From Halichondria panicea (taxonomy: Eukaryota; Porifera; Demospongiae; Suberitida; Halichondriidae): 64,000 nt of DNA. Positions within the stretch are counted from its first letter, which is position 1; every line of letters begins with the position of its first letter. Positions 24,001 to 35,835 of this stretch are shown here, piece after piece. Under the pieces are notes generated by a model. The model was given only the letters and a program-made list of their open reading frames with translations. It searched no databases and was not told where the DNA came from. Both the position numbers and the translations under genes were made by a program. The DNA is taken from assembly GCF_963675165.1 (NCBI RefSeq), contig NC_087392.1, positions 5,269,942-5,333,941 of the forward strand, in the 5' to 3' direction.

Positions 24001-26878
24001 AACTATATCGAAACTGTCTCATTACTCCTTCATAACTTAGGGAAGTTCATATAATTATTGTGGTATGCTGTATAGATCAAAGATCTGCGCAATGGTCAAA
24101 TCTATCGATTTTGACAGAAAATAAAGGCTCGGCCTTGCAATCAAAATGGGACTTTTTGAGACATACATGACAGCTAGACTGAGAGAGCCACCCCCTCTAG
24201 TGTACACACATGCCTACCAGGGTAGAGTAGTATCTGTCCTCATCGTGAAGTCCAGTGGTGATCTGGAGCATGCGGTGGAAACTCTTCTTCAGTTTGTCCC
24301 TATCACTGATGGCATAGTAGCACAGCATCAGGTTCAGTGCTGCCAGAGGGCAATGATTATACACCATGGACTCATCCATACACAGTCACACTAACCTGTT
24401 TTGAAGTCTGGTGCTTCCTCCATGACATGCTCTAGTGAGGTGATGGCGTCGGCGTATTGGCCCATCCTTACAAATACTAGTCCAATATTCCTCATGATAC
24501 GCAGTCTCACAATCTTATGGTTCTCCCCAATCTGATCCAAAGCCATGCGATACATCTTGATAGCCTGAGGGTACTTGCGCTGCTCAACATAAATGTTGCC
24601 CATGTTCACACGCAGTCTACCTGCAAGCAAGCATAATTATAGACACTCAATATATAGTTACAACAAGAACACTCCACACACACACACACACACTCCACAC
24701 ACAAACAGCACACTCCACACACACACACAGCACACACACATCACACTCCACACACACACACAGCACACACACATCACATTGAGCAAGCAAGCATATAGAC
24801 ACTCAATACACAGACAAGAACACAGTTTACCTCCAGTGCTGAACATTTTGTTTTTGACAATGAGTATGTAAGTGTTGAGAGCCTCAGCATGATTGTTGGT
24901 GGCATGGTACTGGCTGGCCAGGTTGAACAACACCTATATAGACACACAGGAAGGATGCATAATTATAGAGATGAAGTTCAGTAGCAAGTACTCACCAAGT
25001 AGGTCAGGTCCAGGTTAATAGTTTCTGTCATTTGAGACTGTTGTCGTTGCTTGCACAACATTCTCTCTTTACGAGTGGACTCCTTGGCCTTGTCCACTGC
25101 CTGAGGAGGGTGGTTATGAGCGCTCTAAGATAGTCATCAAAATAGGTCCATTTCGGAAAAATCACTAAGGCTAAGCCAAATGGAAAATGTTGACCACCAG
25201 ATCTAAACACATCGTTAGGTAAGCCTTTCAAAGAGCTACAAAATGCATCGTTTAATTGGAGGGGCACTCCATCACTGACACACATTATACATGTATATAT
25301 AGAGGAACTCACTGTTTGAAAATCTCCCATGGCTGCAGCTTGTGTACTCTCTTCTACCAATCGGATCACTCCACGCTCCAGTTTCTTGATTATCTCCTGA
25401 GGTCTGCAAGTACACACAACACACATCATCACAACTCTCACAGTACACACAACACACATCATCACAACTCTCACAGTACACACAACACACACCATCACAC
25501 CTCTCACAGTGCACACAACACACATCATCACAACTCTCACAGTACACACAACACACATCATCACACCTCTCACAGTGCACACAACACACATCATCACAAC
25601 TCTCACAGTACACACAACACACATCATCACAACTCTCACAGTGCACACAACACACATCATCACACCTCTCACAGTCCACACAACACACATCATCACAACT
25701 CTCACAGTACACACAACACACACCATCACAACTCTCACAGTGCACACAACACACATCATCACACCTCTCACAGTCCACACAACACACATTATCACAACTC
25801 TCACAGTACACACAACACACACCATCACAACTATCACAGTACACACAACACACACCATCACAACTCTCACAGTACACACAACACACATCATCACAACTTT
25901 CACAGTACACACAACACACATCATCAAAACTCTCACAGTGCACACAACACACATCATCACAACTCTCACAGTGCACACAACACACATCATCACAACTCTC
26001 ACAGTACACACAACACACACCATCACACCTCTCACAGTACACACAACACACATCATCACAACTCTCACAGTACACACACAAGTGATACTTACTTGTCCTC
26101 TGCTTTCTCCATAACCGGCCCTGATCCAGTAGCCCCTGTGGAGCGTCTCAGAGGGTCAAACTGTTGACCTGCAGGTACAGAGGATCTGATCATGATGCAC
26201 CCTCTACTGGCTAATGACTCACCTGTCACAACAGAGGAGAAGCCAGCAGCAGTCACTCCAGTCATGGGCCGAGCCTGTCCAGACTCCTGTGTGGTGTGCA
26301 GTGTGTGTGTGTAAAGTGTGGAGTGTGATGTGTATGTGTGGAGTGTGGAGTGTGTGGAGTGTGTGTGAGGCTTACCGGGGCTACTCCAGTCACTGGCCTG
26401 GCTGTACGAAGCTGCAGGTATACAATACACACACATAAACTATGAAGCAATCAATAGAGACACACGTACCCCAGTACCAGGTGGCCTGACTCCAGAGGGT
26501 GGGGCCAAAACTCCGCCCTGTACACAAAGCAATAGTCACACACTCAGTGTGGTAATGTACAAAGGGGTGGGGCTTACGATACGAGGTCTCTGAGCATATC
26601 CTGTTCTGATGATGCGCTGGAACTCTGGGTCCTCCTCCAACTCCTAAATTATACGATAACAGGCAGAGGTCAAAGGTTACACTAGTGCTTCCCCCGGGAA
26701 AATCCTAGCAACATTCATATTGCAAATGAAGTGTTTCCCAGACTTCGAATTATTTAATAATAGATCTACATGTATGTCTACTCGAACTCACGTCAGCAAT
26801 GGCGGAATACTCGTATCCAGAGTAGAGATCCTCTGCTCCATCGTCTGGTGTCAAGTGGACGTTGTGTAGGTTGGCCAT
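21090..26878 (-). CDS. IFT88: IFT88 intraflagellar transport TPR protein
   Basis: IFT88 (polaris) is a core subunit of IFT complex B and is needed to build cilia and flagella. Twenty exons on the minus strand: 26878-26792, 26643-26578, 26517-26470, 26411-26376, 26286-26223, 26168-26093, 25403-25313, 25100-24996, 24933-24831, 24620-24396, 24339-24218, 23956-23696, 23496-23410, 23345-23276, 23083-22819, 22538-22258, 21932-21760, 21625-21514, 21399-21343, 21214-21090. Every phase joins, giving 817 residues against about 833 in human. The N-terminus (NVHLTPDDGAEDLYSGYEY), TPR repeats such as MGNIYVEQRKYPQAIKMYRM and TEALYNLGLTYKKSNRLSEA, and the C-terminus (DASYVDPLG then ERPKTAARK, ending GNDLLPE) match the family closely. 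It faces tomosyn head to head and converges with amylase, with 239 bp between the stop codons. Confidence 0.97.
25405..26080. repeat. 33-bp minisatellite, about 20 units
   Basis: Direct units based on CACAGTACACACAACACACA plus 13 bp fill the IFT88 intron between exons 6 and 7. The 33-bp period keeps ORFs open on both strands (a Cys/Val-rich product and a His/Thr-rich product). These are not genes. Confidence 0.96.
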
Positions 26879-27141
26879 ATTGAGTATATGTACATACGTG
26901 CAAGAACTCTTGCTTTGATATTCTTTTAAAAGTGATGATTTTACTGTTTTAATTACACATTACCATGGTTACTTCATTCCTTTATCTCTTTCTTTCTTAC
27001 CATTAGAGTGATGGGCGTGGTCAAGGCAACAGTAATTTGAGGGTTTTACTCTTACGGTAATGACCTCTACGTACGTACGCATACGTGGTATGGTAGCTGC
27101 TCAATATAGCTTTGTACTACTACCTACTGTAACGAAGTAGG
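26879..27141. promoter_or_regulatory. Bidirectional promoter IFT88 / tomosyn
   Basis: Only 263 bp separate the two start codons. The region is AT-rich near IFT88 and carries an X-box-like site at 26959-26972. No clear TATA box was seen. Confidence 0.8.
26959..26972 (-). promoter_or_regulatory. RFX X-box-like motif upstream of IFT88
   Basis: Read on the IFT88 strand the site is GTAACCATGGTAAT. The RFX X-box consensus is GTNRCC, a 0-3 nt spacer, then RGYAAC; here only the last base differs. It lies 81 bp upstream of the IFT88 ATG, the distance usual for X-boxes in cilia genes. Binding itself is inferred. Confidence 0.75.
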
Positions 27142-30100
27142 ATGGACGGGATTCTAAAGGCGCTGGGGTTCGACAGCAAGCCCGAGTACCAAGACAAGAT
27201 CCCTGACACCCTCACAGAGGACTGTTTCAACGTGCACAACGTGAGGCTAGTGTAACTAATAGCTGTACTGCACACAGCTCTCTATAATTAATTAATTGTA
27301 GAATAGTATCATTGTCTACACCCGGACCACAGTACAGATAAGAGGATTGATTGTATACAATGGTTGTATACTGCACTGCACGTACAGTGCCAGGGTCTAC
27401 GTTATTAGCTACTGCATTCTATAAGATCCTTAGCGTATTAAATGCAATCAATATTGTAAGGTTTGAGAAGCAAGGGAATGGTTTCTATAGCACTAGTTGT
27501 GAGACTGTTAAATGGCATCTCTGATTGTCTGTAATGCTGTGAATTATTGCTTTTATTCATTCACACACACCCACGCACACCAGACATTCAAGCATGGGTT
27601 CTCGAGTCATCCCCTAAGCCTTGGTTACGACTCAGCACAGCAGCTGCTGGCCATTGGTGCCGAGCATGGAGCAGTACTACTATATCCTATTAAACACCCT
27701 GTCAATAAGTGTAGCCTGTCAATAAGTGCAGGAAGCTTCCACTTGTTGGGTTCCTACATGCTACAATTATTGGAACCTAGTGATTCTCTCAGCGCCCATT
27801 CTTGTTTATCACGTGTTTTGATTAGCTTTGTTTTCACCTTACAATTAAATGTTAATGTTGTCTCTACCCTTGTGTTGACCCCTTGACCCCCTCCACTCTG
27901 GGCAAGCCTGGTCTAGAGCGGCACATCAACCACCCCACTGATGCCGCTGTAACACATCTAGTGTTCATCACTAACAGGGTATAATTACATGTAATTACAT
28001 GTACAGCCTACTATTAATGAAATCAATGAGCCTGTTAATTGTAGCCGTTGCTTTTCCTAGTTAAAGACTTTAACAAGGCATAGCAATAAAAACTAGATAG
28101 TATACAATAGACACGGACACATGCAGAGGTTGTTTGTCAAAGTGCTTGTAGCATCAGTTACATCTGGTGTACTGGTGGAATTGAAACAAGCTCTCCAGGC
28201 CACCTGCTCACTACACACACACCATATGTATACTGACTAGTTGGTGTGTCAACACTCCCCCCCCCCCCCCCACACACACAGGGCCTCCTAGTGACTGCTT
28301 GTGATAATAACACACTGTATCTGTGGTCTCTCAAGGACAAGCAACCTAAGATACTGCACAGCCTCGAGCTCATCTCTGAAAAGTATGTGTTTTATAAAGT
28401 GTAATGCTTGTAAAGCTTTCAAGGTCATGTACCCTGACACTGACACTCAAGGTGTGTGTGTGTGTGAATGCTTGTCATAGCATGCCATTAATGTAGACAT
28501 TGTAGGGTATTAAAATCAATGCCCTTCATTTAACATATACAGCTGTTGTGAACTTGTATGTTGTAAGCTTCAGAGTGAGGCCTCTCCCTGGTGCTCAGGG
28601 CTGGTAGATTCTTGTCTACACCCATCACTGTAGGCTGCCAATACATGTAAAGGAGCCAAAACATTACATAATTATCATGGCTACACAGTGGTTGGTCTCT
28701 CTCTCTCTTAGTTCATGATAGCTCTCCCATTGTCACCACTGCAGAGCCACTGCTCTGTCCTATGTGTTTGCCTCTGACTGGATGTATGTGGGCACAGACG
28801 CTGGCAATGTGCACCTACTACACTTACACACATTCAAGATCTCAGGATTCACTATCCACTGGAACAACGCAGTTGAACTGTGAGATACCCTAGAACTATA
28901 TACATGTACATGTAGCAGCATTCAATACCCTCCAGCATGTGTGCCAATGTTTTGTTGTGGGATTGTGGGATTTTTAGGCGTTTTCTATGGCTTTGTTTTC
29001 AGTAATACTGTATTCTTTCATCAAGTGTGTGTACAATCAGTATAAGTTTATGTAACTAGTTTCACTGTGAACCCTAACACTTCACTGTCACTGCAGATCT
29101 TGTCGTCGTAAGCCTGGTGATGTCATCTCAGTGACAGAGCACCCCCTCGATCAGGGTAAGGTGTTGATAGCATTCTCTGGGGGCAAGTGTGTCCTGTACG
29201 ATATGAGAGAGGCCGGGTCACATGACCAACACACCCACCACAAGCGCTTCAACTATGACCCTGGCAGTGATCATGTACGTACGCTCCCACACACCCACAC
29301 ACACACTGCCCCCCACCCACACACACACCCCCTCAGATCCTAACCTCTGTGAGCTGGCTGGGCAGTGGTAAGAGCTTTGCCTGTTCCTATAGTGATGGTA
29401 CCATAGCTGTGTGGAACCCCAAGGTGGAGGCCAGGCCAGAGAAGGTCTTCCCACTGCATGGTGAGCATGTACACACATCAGCTGGTGATTGATGATGCTA
29501 CTCTCTGCAGATTTTGACTCAACAGAGTTCAAACCTATCTACAGGCTACAGCAAGTGCACACTGAGAGGTACTGTACTATCATGTGTGTGTGTGTGTGTG
29601 TGTCAGTGACCTATCACACACTACCCCCTAACACAGTGACCCTTGGATGATAGCCAGTGGTGGTTATCCTGAAGGGAACGACCAAGCCCCCCGGACCCTC
29701 ACTCTCCTACGGGGGAAGGCCTCTACTCGTATGCTCTCCACTGAGAGTACCATCCTGGACTTCCTCTGTCTGCCCTCATCACCCCGTGCTACAGGTAACT
29801 CAAGACAATGTCCATGTAATTAAACACTGTTGGTTGTTCAGACTCACAATTAACATATTTAAAGTAATTTAAAGTAATTTAAAGTGATCATTCCAACGAA
29901 CCCTCCCCTCCAATGTGTCAATGTGTACATACTGACACCCACCCATCCCCTAATAATAGATTGTCAGCGTCCATTTGCTCTTGTGATTCTGACTAAGCAA
30001 GAATTGGTGGTTCATGACCTGGAGCACTCAGAGTAAGTATCCAGCTCTCACGCACAATCTTGGTGTGTTTTGACTGCCCCCCCCCTCTAGGTTGCCACGG

Positions 30101-33100
30101 TACCCTGGATACATGTTCCCGTATGCCCTGGACATCCACCTACCTCCAGTCACCTCCCTCCATTACACTGCCAACTGCTCTGATGAGTTCATTGCTTCTC
30201 TGCATTCAGTCAAGTCCAAACTCATGAAAGTATCAGCCAAGGTACACCTCAACCACATGTACATGTGTAGGACGCCCTCAGAACCAACCCTCCCCCCTCA
30301 CTTGAAATGCATGAAATACAAACATAATTAAAGTCAGAGAAATGAATACCGTATAGCGGATAATTTTCGTGGGCCTTCACAACATTTCCTCCCACGAAAA
30401 TGTAGGCGTGGCTTACTGGAACGCATGCAATGCAGTGCAGGCAATGAGACTAAACAAAATTTTTACTCACAAAAGCCACCGTTTTCGAACTTTTTACCCC
30501 AAGAAAATGACCCGCTATTACGGTAGCAGCTAGTAACTATCCATGCAGCTGCTTAACACACACACTATTGTTGGCTGATTGTGCGGCTTACAATGTGTCT
30601 CAATATTATTATAAATACAATTTTCCTGAATGGGTAGCCCTTGTGATTATGACACCTTGTCTTATTGCTGTAGCCGTGGCCTCTCAAAGGTGGCAAGTGG
30701 GGCCAAGAGGTACCACACACCTCCACTGACCTCATCGTCACTGGGTGAGTTATCATGATCATATACCAGAGGAGGTAACGACACGAGTACCTCGATTAGG
30801 CTTGGTCACGTGCAAAATTCAACAGTAAAGTCATTGTTGTATGTGACTAATTAACTCCTAATCGAGGTACTCGTGTCAGACCTCCTCTGATCATACACTC
30901 TAGCCTGTGCTGTCTAATAATATCCTCCTTCCCCTTGTGTATAGACATGTGGATGGCTCAGTGCGACTGTGGTACTCTAGCTCAGGTAAGCTATATATAC
31001 ATAATGTTATGTAGCTGTGTGTGCTCATATGACCTGTGCTCATATGACCTGTGCAGTGATCCTGCAACCATTCTTCACAATGAGCACTTCTCAGTACTTC
31101 AAGATGCGCTACCAACCTTCCCCTAAAAGCACACCATCTTTAAATAGTAGCCCACGCTCCACTAAAGGCACACCCTCCTCTAAAGACACACCCTCGTCAG
31201 ATAGTGCCTCTCGCTCAATTAAAAGTGATAGTAGTGGTTCCCCCTCCCCCACCAAGAAGCCACGCCAGAAGGCAGCCACTCCCCCAGCTGCCATGCTCTC
31301 CACGATCCCCCCTCACACCCAGCCCCCCTCTCGACAGACCTCGTGCCCTGAGCCCCTCCCCATCCCCCTCCCACCATCACCAGAGGTAGTGGAGACCATA
31401 CCAGAGGAGGAGGAGGGGGGTGCTCTGTATCCAGCCACAGGGCAGGAACACACCATCACTGACACCACTGATGGTGGGTTGACCAGTTACAATGAAACAC
31501 AGTACAAGTTGCTTTGGTACTGACCAATAGCATGTACATGTAAATGTCATCTCATTCTCCTGTGTTTGAAAATGCACATAACTATATGCCTTAGTTTGTA
31601 AGGGGACCTTTGTATTAGCCTTGTTGGCTATTAGTTTGATTTTCCCTTTTATGTAGCTTGTTAAATTAAACCCTCCTTTTTCATGACCCCTTGTTTATAT
31701 AGGGACCTTACATGCAGGTGCCAATACTTCAGGAGCAGTTGAGAGACTTAAAGTCAATTCGTTTGAAAGAAAGAGCATCTTTAAAAAGAAGAAGCGGTCG
31801 AATGGTGATGGGTCTCCGCAGAGCTCTCGTGGTCCAAGCCCCTCGCCAGATGAGGGGGAGGCAGTAAAGGACAAGAAGAAGAAGAAGAGTTCACTGTCGA
31901 AATCGTTTAAAAAAATGGCAAAAGCTGTTAAAATTGGCCGCAGCTTAAGCCGTGAAAGAGACAAGCCGACAGAGGAGTTTGATGGAGATCTGTCCAGTAA
32001 TGCATCGACTGGAGGCAGCAAAGGAGGAGAGGAAGATGAAGGAGGCAACAAAGATGGAGTAGAAGTGGCCAGCTCACCCTCCAAACGGCCGGAAACCATA
32101 CCCCTGCAACCACTAGGGCTTGCTCCTATCATACAGGAGCCATCATCAGCTAACCAGTAAGAATTGTCAGCACGTGTTTCAATATAATTATTGATGTGTC
32201 CCTTATATAGAACTCCTGGATCATCCCCCACCAAGCAGCCGTCCCCTGCTAAAGCCACACCCCCAACTACTACGCCCCCTGTGAAAGTCACGCCCCCTGC
32301 TGAAGCCGCACACCCCGTGGCTACGCCCACCTCTTCCAGTGATGAGTTCTTCCCTATAAGTGCTGTACACGTGTGTGCGGTGGGTCTGTGGATGTGCGTG
32401 GCCAACACAGGAGGGGCAGTCATGGCCTTTGACTTCCAACTCTCAGAGAGAGAGCTCTCCCCTAAGGTGAGATATCAGTGTAGCCATGGTATAGTATACT
32501 GCCAGGTATCTTGTACTGTACCCAGAGGTACGACAGGCGCGGTGGAGCTCAAACAATTAGGCACGCTAATTATCCGCCCACGCCCCACCCACACTGTCTG
32601 TTATTTCTGAGTGTAATCAGAGGCTAATTGCTTGAGCTGCACCGCGCCTGTCGGACCTCCTCTTGTACTTTATGTGATTTAAAATGTGTGGTGATCCTCT
32701 CCTACTAACCTCATTATTCTGTATACTTGCTGTTACTGTGTAGTCTATTGATATCAACTTTGACCGGGACTCTGTGATGCGTCAGTATGCTCCCTCGTCT
32801 GCTCGCCCCGCAACCACACCCCTTTCCTCTGTGGGTACGTGGGGGTTCACGGACAAGCTTCCCCCCACTCGACCAGGGTTCCAACTCAGTCAGGTGGCCG
32901 TCTGTTGTTACCACGTTCAGCGCAAGCAAGCTCTCAAGAGAGATCCCAAGATTCGTGTGCCAGCCAAGATCTCTGTCATGCTCTACAGTGTGGACCTGGG
33001 ACTGTAAGTGCTGTGTAGGTGTGTGTGGGTGTGCGTGTGCGTGGGTGGGTGTGTGTGTGTGCGTGTGTGCGTGCGTGGGTGTGCGCGTGTGTGTGTGTGT

Positions 33101-34859
33101 GTGTGGGTGTTAGTCCTTGCTCTGTAGTAAATTCTTTCATCTCCCAAATATGACATTATAATGATACTATTTGAAAGGTCTCAGAAAATCAGAATTATTT
33201 GAATTCAAGTTATGGCAGCTGAAAGAACTCCTAAACCATTGATTAAATGAAAGAACTCCTAAACCATTATTAAAGGGTGGGAGGGGATTGTTGAACATCT
33301 TTCAACAGCCATAACATATCAAATTTGTCATTTTTCGGCCTTGGATCATAATAATTATAATCTCCTGCTTTGTATACACAATCAATCATCATGCAGACTG
33401 GTGATTGGCAGTAACCGTGGCTTTGCTCTGGTGGACACTAAATCAAACTCTTGTCTCCACACCCTCTCATCTCTAACCAGCATACTCTGTAAGTTATCCT
33501 TACATGTGTCTTTAGACTACCACTATCATCCCCACCCCCCCTCACCCCCCCTATCATCCCCCCCTCACCCCCCCTATCATCCCCATCCCCCCTCACCCCC
33601 CCTACCATCACCCACCCCCCCCCCCACCACTCTCTAGATTTGTCTGATCCAAGCAAGTTCACACGTGCCCTACGCAAAGAGTCGGAGTGTGCTCTCCCCT
33701 TACCCAAACCATTGGTCCGTCGGCACACCACACAACGAGGCCTCTCCACTGCCGCGCCGACCCCTATGACCCCTCGTTTCTCCGAGCCAGTAATGCCCAC
33801 TTTGGAGGAGCTGGACGATGATGTTTTTGATGTCAAGATGATGACTGTGTCAGAGTTAGAGTCTTCGGTGACAGCATTGGAACTAGTGCAACTACAACTG
33901 GAAAAGAATGGTGAATACACTGTGGGTGTCTGTACATGTATATAGTATCCTTCTTTCGTTGTTTAGCTCCTCCTACTCTGATGCTATGGGTGGGGCTGGC
34001 TAGTGGTCACCTGGTAGCCTACGGAGTCAATACTACTACCAGAAAGGGCAAGATCGACCTCACCCCAACAAGTATGTATAGAAAATCCCGTTTCTGTTCC
34101 GATTTACCGTCTGTGCTCCGTTCCACTCACTGCAGAGTTTATTCAGGATACCAAGTCTCCTATAGTGGCTGTCATCTTTCTGAATGAGTGGGGTGATCGT
34201 CAGTTGATCCCCTTCCAACGTAAGAGGACTAATCTGAGTGGTTCCCCAGAGGAACGTCCGGCCCCAACTCGTGGCCGAGCAGAGCAGTATGCTGTGGTGG
34301 TGAGTGAGGATAGGGTCCGATCCTACTCTTTCCCGGGCTTTCATAAGATTGAGTCAGCCTCTCTACCACAAGGCAGTGCTCTATTGCAGAGTGAGCACTT
34401 CACTTGTAACGGTAAGGCCTAGTTTATGCTGAATCACTATTATCCCCCTCCCTCCGATGCAGACCTTCCTTGTCTGTTGAGTGTGTCCTCCAACAAAGAT
34501 ATCTTCATTCACAGTCTCCCTGGCCTCAAGCTGCTACTCCATCTCCCACTGGCACCTCTCACACACACACGATCACTGTGCACCTTCCACGTGTCTGGCC
34601 CCGGTCAAGCCATCTTCATGAGCTCTGACTCTGAGCTACAGAGACTCAGCTTAGTGACTGAGGACAAACTAAACCTGCCGGCTTGCTTCCCAGACTTGTA
34701 CGTGAATCTGGCAGACCCAGAGCCTTATCAAGGAGGAGTGGGCAAGAGAATATTGGACGCTCTGTTCACGTCAGGACCTGCCACTGTCGATAGAGAGAAT
34801 TTGTGTACGTGGTAGCAGCACTGTGTGTGGTGTGTGTGTGTGTGTGCGTGTGTGTGTGC

Positions 34860-34917
<58 letters not shown>

Positions 34918-35577
34918 TGGGTATTGACTTGTGTGTTCCCCTCCCCCCTGTAGTTGGTGAGACAGCTCGTCGTGCTTTGGGTAACTTGTACAAGTTGGAT
35001 GGGAAGGCGTCATCATCATACGCTGGCAAGTTGGACAATGAGAGAGAGGACCGGAGACGAGGGGAAGGGGGCGCGGCAAAGGGGGGTGCTCCAGGGGCCT
35101 CCGGAGTCGCAGGACAAATGAATAAAAATGTTCAAGTAAGTCCCCTGTCGTACGTATGTACAGTGTTGATAGTCCCAAATTTCTGCTCTTTTGATAGCTA
35201 ACTTTGGGGGCTTGGAGGCCTGTAGCTTGAGTTAGGATCATGCATTCAATAGCTCTCAGAATTACCTTTCCAATGGTATAGATACAAGTTCTGTGATTAG
35301 TCGAAATCCATTATTTTTAACAAAAGCAAAGGTCAGTTTTAGCTGTTTCTGAGTTAAAATTGTCTAAAGGTATTCAATAGACCTTAACCTTTCCAATGGT
35401 GTTTTATAGATCATTGTCTGTTGTTGTATTCATTGCCCCGGCCCCTTCCTCCTGTAGGCACTTCACGAGAGGCGAGAGAAACTGTCTCAAATAGAGGAGA
35501 GGACGGAACAAGTCGCTCGTGAAGCATCTGATTTTGCTGATATGGCTAAGAAACTCAGACAGAAATATGAACACTAG
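27142..35577 (+). CDS. STXBP5: Tomosyn (syntaxin-binding protein 5)
   Basis: Tomosyn is a lethal-giant-larvae relative with WD40 beta-propellers and a C-terminal R-SNARE-like helix that binds syntaxin/SNAP-25 and restrains vesicle fusion. Twenty-four exons: 27142-27240, 27584-27681, 27897-27978, 28282-28382, 28745-28879, 29097-29274, 29337-29460, 29511-29568, 29637-29794, 29960-30032, 30091-30241, 30674-30744, 30945-30985, 31057-31473, 31703-32156, 32211-32466, 32744-33003, 33397-33488, 33638-33910, 33967-34071, 34136-34411, 34463-34804, 34954-35135, 35458-35577, giving 1381 residues. Family matches include HGFSSHPLSLGYDSAQQLLA, TGHVDGSVRLWYSS, MLWVGLASGHLVAYGV and the terminal SNARE-like stretch LSQIEERTEQVAREASDFAD. 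A Ser/Pro/Lys-rich loop (31110-32350) is longer than in vertebrates. The intron after exon 2 appears to be AT-AC. The acceptor of exon 15 is ambiguous: 31718 is an in-frame alternative. Confidence 0.94.
27682..27896 (+). other. Putative U12-type AT-AC intron of tomosyn
   Basis: No GT-AG pair joins exons 2 and 3 in frame. An intron starting ATATCCTAT and ending CCAC, with CCTTGAC (27881-27887) 10 nt before the end, matches the minor-spliceosome donor and branch-site consensus. It yields GAVLLLGKPGLE, which lines up without a gap with vertebrate GALRLFGRPGVE (from memory). Confidence 0.82.
30347..30525. mobile_element. MITE family B copy 2
   Basis: Ends TACCGTATAGCGGATAA and a mirrored ACCCGCTATTACGGTA-like end, in a tomosyn intron. 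The length is 179 bp, with no coding capacity. Confidence 0.8.
30767..30889. mobile_element. MITE family A copy 2, 9-bp TSD
   Basis: A 123-bp inverted-repeat element starting CAGAGGAGG and ending CCTCCTCTG. It is flanked by ATCATATAC (30758-30766) and ATCATACAC (30890-30898), a 9-bp duplication with one change. Its inner arms (ACGAGTACCTCGATTAG) differ from copy 1, so only the outermost bases are conserved. Confidence 0.88.
32523..32664. mobile_element. MITE family A copy 3
   Basis: Inverted-repeat element of about 142 bp in a tomosyn intron. It starts CAGAGGTACGACAGGCGCGG and ends with the mirrored sequence through GTCGGACCTCCTCT. Flanks share GTACT, so a degraded TSD is possible. Confidence 0.8.
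34829..34918. repeat. (GT)n microsatellite
   Basis: GT run in the tomosyn intron that splits the codon for the Phe of the conserved LFGE motif. Confidence 0.95.
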
Positions 35578-35835
35578 TCGTTTATGTGTGTGTTGTGTGT
35601 GTACATGTTCAGCTCTACAGTTTATTGCTTTTTCAATAATATCATCAGTGCACATAATGGTTATCATGTGAACAGCAGTATGTTATGTAAACAAAGTAGG
35701 TCAACTGTTAATTTGTCGACCCTTTACCGTTTATTTATCATTTGCTTCTTCTTTAAGTTAAAGTTTAACGGTCGATCTTTACCAACTACGGAATTGTTCA
35801 GTGCGCATGTGCAGTAGGTCTTTAAGAAGCTAGCT

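Noticed and set aside
25028..26167. Long Cys/Val-rich and His/Thr-rich ORFs on both strands
   Set aside because: They are translations of the 33-bp minisatellite inside an IFT88 intron; the true exons at 25313-25403 and 26093-26168 use other boundaries.
31695..32423. 242-codon minus-strand ORF
   Set aside because: It is antisense to tomosyn exons 15 and 16, whose low-complexity Ser/Lys/Pro coding suppresses stops on the other strand; no domain.
33438..33920. 160-codon minus-strand ORF
   Set aside because: Antisense to a tomosyn exon and a C-rich intronic repeat; no recognisable domain.
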